A stretch of DNA of 11,570 nt from an uncultured Candidatus Midichloriaceae bacterium (GTDB lineage: Bacteria > Pseudomonadota > Alphaproteobacteria > Rickettsiales > Midichloriaceae), in assembly GCA_905479795.1 (NCBI GenBank), contig CAJQNX010000034.1, positions 1 through 11,570 on the forward strand, written 5' to 3'. Shown piece by piece: positions 6,410 through 11,570 of this stretch (the first letter of the stretch is position 1; each line of letters starts with the position of its first letter). The notes below the pieces were generated by a model. That model made no database searches. It was not told the DNA's origin and saw only the letters and a program-made list of their open reading frames with translations. The position numbers and the translations under genes are program-made.

Positions 6410-7405
6410 ATGAAATTAATAAAATCAGATGAAATAGCTTATGATTTTGAGGTGATAGAGGGAGAAGAAAAAGAAAGATTAGATAAATACATTACTTCAA
6501 AAATTGGCGAACAAACAAGATCACAAATTCAATTTTTAATACTTAATTCAGGGGTTCGTCTCAATAATTCTATAGAAAGAAATTGTGGTAAAAAGATTAA
6601 GATTGGAGATTCAATCTCAATATCAATTATCAAAAAAGAATCTAGCATAGAGCCGTATGATTTAAAATTAAATGTTGTATATGAAGATGAAGATTTAATG
6701 GTGATAAATAAACCACCAAATCTTACAGTACATCCTGGAACAAACACAAATAATCAAACCTTAGCAAACGCTCTAGTTTCGTATTCTAAAAATTTATCCT
6801 CAGCAAGTGGAGAGGATAGACCTGGAATAGTGCACAGACTTGATAAAGATACGTCAGGGCTAATGTTGGTAGCTAAAAATAATGACACACATCTTTACTT
6901 ATGTGGTCAAATTATGGAAAGAAAAGTAAAAAGAAAATACTTAGCAATAACTTATGGAGTGCCAAACCCTATTATTGGACGCATCATAACCAATATCGCT
7001 CCATGCAAAAAGGATCATACTAAAATGCGAGTTGTCAGTGATGAAACTGGCAAAATAGCAATTACGAATTACAGAGTAATGAATATTTATGAAAATAGAA
7101 TGTTCAGCTTAGTAGAATGTGAGTTAGAAACCGGCAGAACTCACCAAATAAGAGTTCATATGAAGTATAAAAATACCCCTATCGTAGGAGACAAAAAATA
7201 CGCTCTATACTATAACTTCAATCCAGAGTTTGTATCAAAAGAGCTAGTTACTAAAATTAAACGCTTTAGTAGGCAAGCACTTCATGCTTATAAAATTTCT
7301 TTCACCCATCCCAAATCTCTCAAACCTTTAGAGTTTGAAATACCTATTGATATTGGCATGCAAGGAATCTTGAATTTATTAAAAACTGATAACATAAATA
7401 ATTAA
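6410..7405 (+). CDS. rluD: Large-subunit rRNA pseudouridine synthase, RluA family (RluD-like)
   Basis: Isomerises specific uridines to pseudouridine in 23S rRNA. In the RluD subfamily the targets are positions 1911, 1915 and 1917 of helix 69. Its 331 residues match the family (E. coli RluD 326). An S4 RNA-binding domain covers about 20-80. The catalytic core includes DLMVINKPPNLTVHPG (95-110), the active-site motif GIVHRLDKDTSGLM (139-152) with catalytic Asp145, and ETGRTHQIRVHM (240-251). The VHPG form and the N-terminal S4 domain favour RluD over RluA. RluC also has an S4 domain, so the exact target is not certain. It is the first gene of the plus-strand run and is separated from flgE by a 57-base gap holding an independent promoter. 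Confidence 0.9.
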   Translation: MKLIKSDEIAYDFEVIEGEEKERLDKYITSKIGEQTRSQIQFLILNSGVRLNNSIERNCGKKIKIGDSISISIIKKESSIEPYDLKLNVVYEDEDLMVINKPPNLTVHPGTNTNNQTLANALVSYSKNLSSASGEDRPGIVHRLDKDTSGLMLVAKNNDTHLYLCGQIMERKVKRKYLAITYGVPNPIIGRIITNIAPCKKDHTKMRVVSDETGKIAITNYRVMNIYENRMFSLVECELETGRTHQIRVHMKYKNTPIVGDKKYALYYNFNPEFVSKELVTKIKRFSRQALHAYKISFTHPKSLKPLEFEIPIDIGMQGILNLLKTDNINN

Positions 7406-7407
7406 AT

Positions 7408-7424
7408 TTGGCATGATAATTGCT
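7408..7424 (+). promoter_or_regulatory. Sigma54 (RpoN) promoter of flgE
   Basis: TTGGCATG, four bases (ATAA), then TTGCT. This agrees with the sigma54 consensus YTGGCACG-N4-TTGCW except for one C-to-T change. The invariant GG (7410-7411) and GC (7422-7423) are separated by exactly 10 bases, as required. Transcription would start near 7435, about 28 bases before the flgE ATG. It begins 3 bases after the rluD stop codon. Sigma54 control of hook genes is known in Caulobacter; its use here is an inference. Confidence 0.65.
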
Positions 7425-7462
7425 TTGTATCAATCAACATAACTTTATTTGGTATTATTAAA

Positions 7463-9142
7463 ATGTCTTCAGCAGGTATAGCAGCATTAACTCAAGGTAT
7501 GGCAGCATCAGAGTCAGTCACAGGTAAAATTGGTATAAATTTAAGTAATGCAAATACCCCTGGCTATAAAGCCTTTGCAAGTTACCTTTTAAGTGACACC
7601 AGCAAATATAACGGTGGTGTCACAGCTACATCTCGTATTAAAGCAGATATTCAAGGAGAAATTACCGAGACAAAAAACGAATTTGATTATGCAATTGAAG
7701 GCGATGGTTTTTTTGTCGTAAAGTGCGGTGAACAACAGAAATACACAAGGTCTGGACGTTTTGAAACTGATAATCAGAATTACATAAAATCTGTAGGCGG
7801 ATGCAATTTAGTTGGTGAGTCATATACCGAAGATGATCAAGCACAAAAAACAGGCATTCAAAAAGACGATTTAGAGGTAATCCAATTAGACACATCCCCC
7901 ATTAAAGGTAAAGTAACAACAAGCGCAGACATAAGCATTGATTTAAGCGCTGTACAAACACCTCTAGGGGGCGGAAAAGGTAGCTTCAAGATTGCAAATT
8001 TAGCAAACAAAGATACTTTTTATATGAATTTTTATGACAAAAAGGGTGATAACCCCGTTGTTAAAACACAGTATAAATTTGTCTATGATGATACCAAAAC
8101 AACCCCTAGCTTTGATAGTAACACTAATACAATAACTTTTGGTAAAGATATAGATCAATTAATTAAAAGTATTAATGACAATGCTGGTCATTATATCAAA
8201 TGCACTAAAGATACCAGCAAACTAACTAATATAAATTTCAAGGTCCTAAGCTCAGCAGGAAACAATGTTAGAGCTCAGTTTGATGCCGGTGCTAATATTA
8301 TACCTATAATGGGCAAATTGGGTTTAACAAGTTATTTACCTAGTGGTTTTGTTAATCCAGATTACGACCCTTCAAATTCAAAATTAAACATGGCTGGAGG
8401 CCATTATAGAGCTGACATAAAAGGCGAGTTTAGCATAATAGATAGCTTAGGTTATGAACATGAAGCTTTTGTAGCATTTAAAAAAATAGCAAATCGAGTA
8501 TATGCAGTAGAAGTATATACTGCAAAGGGTTCTATTTTAACAACAAGAGATGACCAATTAGTTGCAGCAGGAAAGATTGAATTTAATAGAAATGGAGGTG
8601 GAGACATTAAGGACTATAGTTCTTTGACGAATATTTCAAATCTTGGAGATGAATTGACATTCAATTGGGATTCACAAGGAAGAGATGTTGGTAGCCCCAA
8701 TAGTGTAAATTTAAATTGGAAAAAGTTATCTGAGTATGCAAATAATCAGCTAGTTGATATTGAATCTGATGGTAAAAAAGGTGGCACGCTATTGAATACG
8801 AGTATTGATAAAAAAGGAAATTTAACAGGTCACTATACTAATGGCGATCAAAAATTACTGGCAGCAATTCCTATTGCACTATTTAAAGATCCATTAAAAC
8901 TTGAAAATGAATTTGGCACTATTTTTTCTGATACAGCAGATTCAGGAAAAGCCATATTAGAAATTTCTGGTATGAATGGAGCAGGAAAACTTACCAGCGG
9001 TAATTTGGAAGGTTCTAATGTGGATGAAACAACATCTATGACAGAGTTAATGAAGCAACAAAGATTTTATTCATATAATGCAAAATCATACGGTATGATG
9101 AATAGTATGGAAGATGTTTTATTAAGCGTGATACATGCGTAA
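7463..9142 (+). CDS. flgE: Flagellar hook protein FlgE
   Basis: The structural subunit of the flagellar hook, exported by the flagellar type III apparatus. At 559 residues it is longer than E. coli FlgE (402) but in the range of alphaproteobacterial hooks such as Caulobacter's. The N-terminal rod/hook segment (about 5-36) ends in NLSNANTPGYKA, the degenerate form of the NN-ANxxTxGyK signature. FDYAIEGDGFFVV (74-86) and the following YTRSGRFETDNQNYI (94-108) form the D0/D1 hallmark. A FlgE D2-type domain is visible around GEFSIIDSLGYEHEAFVAF, coded near 8425-8482. The C-terminus carries GNLEGSNVDETTSM..LMKQQRFYSYNAKS, matching the family's L..SNVD...E...M...QR.Y..NAK. FlgE is favoured over FlgF or FlgG by the D2 domain and size. 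No other flagellar gene is adjacent. Confidence 0.92.
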   Translation: MSSAGIAALTQGMAASESVTGKIGINLSNANTPGYKAFASYLLSDTSKYNGGVTATSRIKADIQGEITETKNEFDYAIEGDGFFVVKCGEQQKYTRSGRFETDNQNYIKSVGGCNLVGESYTEDDQAQKTGIQKDDLEVIQLDTSPIKGKVTTSADISIDLSAVQTPLGGGKGSFKIANLANKDTFYMNFYDKKGDNPVVKTQYKFVYDDTKTTPSFDSNTNTITFGKDIDQLIKSINDNAGHYIKCTKDTSKLTNINFKVLSSAGNNVRAQFDAGANIIPIMGKLGLTSYLPSGFVNPDYDPSNSKLNMAGGHYRADIKGEFSIIDSLGYEHEAFVAFKKIANRVYAVEVYTAKGSILTTRDDQLVAAGKIEFNRNGGGDIKDYSSLTNISNLGDELTFNWDSQGRDVGSPNSVNLNWKKLSEYANNQLVDIESDGKKGGTLLNTSIDKKGNLTGHYTNGDQKLLAAIPIALFKDPLKLENEFGTIFSDTADSGKAILEISGMNGAGKLTSGNLEGSNVDETTSMTELMKQQRFYSYNAKSYGMMNSMEDVLLSVIHA

Positions 9143-9227
9143 TCAATTTTAGAGTTGATTAAAAAAGTACTGCAATTAATTTAAATTTGTTATAGTAGTT
9201 AATATTAATTAATAAACTATTTTACAT

Positions 9228-9929
9228 TTGATTTTGTCTACAGAAATTAACGAGCTATATAACGAGGAGTATTTTGCAAAAGCAAGGCATAATATGGTTT
9301 ATAATCAGTTAGTACCTAATGGCATTAACGATGAAAGGATTATAAGTTTGCTACTTAAAATACCTCGTCATAAATTCATTATGAGTAAATGGAAAAATGT
9401 AGCCTATTCAGACTCAATTTTACCAATATGGAATACCGATTTGTTCAAGAATGATAATAGGTTTATTATGCCCCCTTTTGTTCTAGCAAAAATGCTTCAA
9501 GATGCTGAGGTAAATTCAAATTCAACAGTACTTGATTTTAACTGCAATACGGGCTATTCCTCTATGATAATCTCTAGCATTGCAAAAAAAGTCACCGCAG
9601 TAGATATAGATAGAAAATTGTTAAAAATTGGCATGAGCCAAGAGCTACTATCTCAAGCTAAAGATAACATTATGTTTCAGTTACTTGAACATTTTAAAAC
9701 AAATTCAAAAAGTTTTAAATTTGATATAGTTTTTATCAATGGAATTATGAATGATATTCCGGAATATATTAAAGACATTGTAGTAGATGGTGGAAAAATA
9801 GTTGTTATTGAAAAGAAAAAACAGTTAGCCAAAATAGTTAAGTGGATTAAGCATAATAACAGCTTATTCAAGGAGGAGCTGATTGAAGTTGATGCTGATG
9901 AGCGTCTTTTAGTTAATACAAAATTATAA
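9228..9929 (+). CDS. Protein-L-isoaspartate O-methyltransferase-like protein (degenerate SAM site)
   Basis: 233 residues related to the PCMT family of SAM-dependent methyltransferases. The N-terminal block ARHNMVYNQLVPNGINDERI (19-38) matches ARxNMVxxQLxxxGVxDxRV, and IPRHKFI (45-51) matches VPRExFV. The repair enzyme's GxTISQP active-site stretch is replaced by NRFIMPPFVLAKML (77-90). The SAM-binding motif I reads VLDFNCNTGYSS (101-112) where VLDIGxGSGY is normal, so two of its three glycines are lost; the following VTAVDID (122-128) is kept. It is therefore probably a paralogue with another role rather than a true isoaspartate repair enzyme. The start is TTG at 9228; TTG at 9234 or ATT at 9219 are alternatives, and no ATG precedes the conserved N-terminal block. 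It follows flgE by 85 bases and precedes rdgB by 39. Confidence 0.82.
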   Translation: MILSTEINELYNEEYFAKARHNMVYNQLVPNGINDERIISLLLKIPRHKFIMSKWKNVAYSDSILPIWNTDLFKNDNRFIMPPFVLAKMLQDAEVNSNSTVLDFNCNTGYSSMIISSIAKKVTAVDIDRKLLKIGMSQELLSQAKDNIMFQLLEHFKTNSKSFKFDIVFINGIMNDIPEYIKDIVVDGGKIVVIEKKKQLAKIVKWIKHNNSLFKEELIEVDADERLLVNTKL

Positions 9930-9968
9930 TATGATATAACAACTCATTATATTTAGGTTAGCCTCCCT

Positions 9969-10592
9969 GTGAACATTAATTACCCAGATAAAAAATTGTG
10001 TATTGCAACGTCAAACGCGAATAAATTTAGAGAGATGTCTGCTATGCTAGAGCAGTTGAACTTGAAATTCTATAATCTACAAAGCTTAAATATTGATTCT
10101 CACCCTGATGAAAATGGCAAGACATTTGAGGAAAATGCCTTAATAAAAGCTCAGTACTATTTTAAATTATCTAATATGCCAGTTATTGCAGATGATTCAG
10201 GATTTTGCATACCAGCATTAGATAATCAGCCCGGTATCCTCTCAGCAAGATTTGCAGAACCTAATAAAAACTATTCCAAGGCTTTTAAAAAAATTAAGCT
10301 ATTGCTTCAGCAAAAAGGGATAGAGCAATATGATGGGATTGATGCCTACTTCATTTGCTATTTAGTTTTATTTTTTGATAAAAACAAGTTTATAGTAACA
10401 AATGGAAAAATTAATGGTAAGTTGAATTTTAATACTATTGACGTGAGCGGTGGCTTTGGTTACGATCCTATTTTTATGCCAGATGGCTTTAATAAAACTT
10501 TTGCTGAGATGTCTCCACAAGAAAAAAATTCTATAAGCCATAGAAGCATAGCAATGAAAAAAATAATTAAAAAAATTAAAAACAATGGCTAG
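9969..10592 (+). CDS. rdgB: dITP/XTP pyrophosphatase RdgB (HAM1 family)
   Basis: Hydrolyses non-canonical purine nucleoside triphosphates (dITP, ITP, XTP) to monophosphates, keeping them out of DNA and RNA; cytosolic dimer in the family. The signatures are complete: ATSNANKFREM (13-23), ENGKTFEENALIKA (48-61), ADDSGF (74-79), PGILSARFA (88-96), GGFGYDPIF (161-169), and TFAEMSPQEKNSISHRSIA (177-195). Its length of 207 is normal (E. coli 197). The start is GTG at 9969, giving the usual short lead before the ATSN motif; an AGG lies 11-14 bases upstream. It overlaps the following dsbA-like gene by 8 bases, suggesting one transcript and coupled translation. Confidence 0.96.
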   Translation: MNINYPDKKLCIATSNANKFREMSAMLEQLNLKFYNLQSLNIDSHPDENGKTFEENALIKAQYYFKLSNMPVIADDSGFCIPALDNQPGILSARFAEPNKNYSKAFKKIKLLLQQKGIEQYDGIDAYFICYLVLFFDKNKFIVTNGKINGKLNFNTIDVSGGFGYDPIFMPDGFNKTFAEMSPQEKNSISHRSIAMKKIIKKIKNNG

Positions 10593-11199
10593 AGTTTATA
10601 TTCTTTTTATATGCCTTTTTATTTGCAGTATAGATACTTCATTTGCAAGTGACATTGAGGATAACTCCTCAATTCTAAAATTAGTTGATGGAGATCATTA
10701 TCTAGGAAATAGACAGGCAAAAGTCATCATCATTGAGTATTCTTCGTTATCTTGCCCAGGCTGCTCGTCATTTCACGAAGGCATATTTGCTAAAATTAAA
10801 AAAAATTATATTAGCAATAATAAAATTCTATACATCTTTCGAGATTATCCTGTCAATGAGCCAGCACTATTTGGAGCAATTTTTGCCAATTGTTTTAATG
10901 ATAATTATTTCGACATTATTGACATTTTATTCAAATCACAAACTAAGTGGGCATTTAGAAAAGACTTTAAGCAAATGCTAAAAAATATTGCACGGCTTTC
11001 TGGTTATAGCACAGACAAGATTACCAGTTGTTTTGAAGATAAAAAGTTTGCCAATACACTACAAAAAAAGGCTTATGATGACATGAAGTTATTAAATATT
11101 AATCAAACGCCAACAATTTATATCAACCAAGTCCCCATCAACTCTATACAAAATTACGATGATTTTGTAAAAATCATTGACAATCACCTCAGCAAGTAG
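10585..11199 (+). CDS. DsbA/Com1-like periplasmic thiol-disulfide oxidoreductase
   Basis: 204 residues with an N-terminal signal peptide (hydrophobic 5-18, probable cleavage after SFA at residue 21). A DsbA-type thioredoxin fold follows. The active site CPGC is at 57-60, preceded by IIEYSSLS as in the DsbA family, and the cis-proline loop is QTPTIYIN (174-181, Pro176). It probably introduces or shuffles disulfides in exported proteins. The active-site dipeptide PG differs from the PH of classical DsbA, which would change its redox potential. Two further cysteines, Cys103 and Cys149, could form a second disulfide, as reported for Wolbachia alpha-DsbA1; that pairing is an inference. The ATG lies 8 bases inside the end of rdgB. 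The porin-like gene follows, and its promoter starts within this gene's last codons. DsbA versus a reductase or isomerase such as DsbC/DsbG cannot be settled by sequence, but the size and lack of a dimerisation domain favour DsbA. Confidence 0.88.
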   Translation: MARVYILFICLFICSIDTSFASDIEDNSSILKLVDGDHYLGNRQAKVIIIEYSSLSCPGCSSFHEGIFAKIKKNYISNNKILYIFRDYPVNEPALFGAIFANCFNDNYFDIIDILFKSQTKWAFRKDFKQMLKNIARLSGYSTDKITSCFEDKKFANTLQKKAYDDMKLLNINQTPTIYINQVPINSIQNYDDFVKIIDNHLSK

Positions 11200-11206
11200 C
11201 TACAAT
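11177..11206 (+). promoter_or_regulatory. Sigma70-type promoter of the porin-like gene
   Basis: A perfect TTGACA (11177-11182), an 18-base spacer, then TACAAT (11201-11206). The -35 box lies inside the last codons of the dsbA-like gene. Transcription would start near 11213 with a leader of about 31 bases. It is the best sigma70 match in the window, fitting an abundant outer-membrane protein. Confidence 0.6.
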
Positions 11207-11243
11207 AGCAACTATAAAATTTCAACATATGGGTATCTGAATT

Positions 11244-11570
11244 ATGAGAAATAAAAATTTCATCTGTTTAATATTAGCACTAGGCATTATTCCTTCTATT
11301 GCACAAGCAACTGACGCAATAAAAGATTCTTCAATCAAAATAGGTGGAGAGGTTAATTCTCAATTTGGTATTGTCAATCAGCAAGATGCTTTTAGAAAAA
11401 ATCTTAAAGATCCTAGTAAGTCTTATAACAAAAATTCATTGGCTAATAGTGGTTCACTTAAGTTTAATTATGATAAAAAAAGCGATAGTGGATTGGGATA
11501 TGGAGCTTATATTAAATTGAATGCAAGCACATCAGACTCTCCTTCAGGAAGTAAAAATATTGCTAGTGAG
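11244..11570 (+). CDS. Porin-like outer-membrane protein (partial, C-terminus beyond window)
   Basis: 109 codons from ATG 11244 to the window end, open at the 3' side. A clear signal peptide is followed by a predicted cleavage after SIAQA (residues 18-22). The mature start, SSIKIGGEVNSQFGIVNQQDAF, has the alternating pattern of a first beta strand as in Gram-negative porins, where the K-x-G-G-x motif is common. The loop is then charged, and a second pair of likely strands follows (SGSLKFNYDKKS and GLGYGAYIKLNAS). It probably forms a beta-barrel channel in the outer membrane. It has its own strong promoter and follows a DsbA-like gene. The assignment rests only on the N-terminal quarter or so, hence moderate confidence. 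Confidence 0.7.
   Translation, partial: MRNKNFICLILALGIIPSIAQATDAIKDSSIKIGGEVNSQFGIVNQQDAFRKNLKDPSKSYNKNSLANSGSLKFNYDKKSDSGLGYGAYIKLNASTSDSPSGSKNIASE

Noticed and set aside
9141..9160. Hairpin AATCAA/TTGATT right after the flgE stop as a terminator
   Set aside because: The 6-bp stem has one G-C pair and an 8-base loop, and it is followed by A residues rather than T residues on the transcribed strand, so it does not look like an intrinsic terminator.
1..11570. Defence system, mobile element, CRISPR or RNA gene
   Set aside because: All coding capacity is taken by the genes listed, the gaps are short and AT-rich, and I saw no terminal repeats, transposase, spaced repeats or tRNA-like fold.

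Overview
The window reads as ordinary chromosome of an AT-rich (about 30% GC by eye) alphaproteobacterium of the intracellular type, most likely Rickettsiales, with Holosporales-like lineages not excluded. The evidence is the strong A/T codon bias, the single short MPP-like M16 zinc peptidase typical of rickettsias, weak Shine-Dalgarno sequences, and housekeeping genes scattered outside their usual operons. A flagellar hook gene points to one of the flagellated members rather than to Rickettsia itself. I see no insertion sequence, phage gene, CRISPR array, tRNA or rRNA, and no intergenic stretch longer than about 160 bases.

Left part, minus strand: a cut-off gene of unknown function (1-694) with its own sigma70-type promoter and a short internal tandem repeat; folE (793-1392) with an extended -10 promoter; then a two-gene unit of an M16 peptidase (2481-3761) followed 9 bases later by a quinone oxidoreductase-like gene (1506-2471). 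A divergent plus-strand gene (3918-4700) encodes a membrane protein with a signal peptidase I (S26) domain whose catalytic Ser and Lys positions both appear to be Gly. It converges on an nrdR-murG pair (6276 to 4716, minus), with a 9-bp inverted repeat between the convergent ends.

Right part, plus strand: rluD-like pseudouridine synthase (6410-7405), the flagellar hook gene flgE (7463-9142) preceded by a near-consensus sigma54 promoter, a degenerate isoaspartate-methyltransferase-like gene (9228-9929, TTG start), rdgB (9969-10592), an overlapping DsbA-like periplasmic thiol-disulfide protein (10585-11199), and the start of a porin-like outer-membrane gene (11244 to the window end) driven by a TTGACA-N18-TACAAT promoter that begins inside the dsbA-like gene.

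Functionally the genes are mostly independent: cell-wall synthesis (murG), nucleotide hygiene and control (rdgB, nrdR), ribosome modification (rluD), pterin supply (folE), protein processing (M16), and envelope biogenesis (DsbA-like and porin). The points most worth a second look are the sigma54-controlled hook gene standing apart from other flagellar genes, the apparently inactive signal-peptidase-like membrane protein, and the roughly 16-17-residue repeat in the left-edge protein. I found no convincing new multi-gene system.
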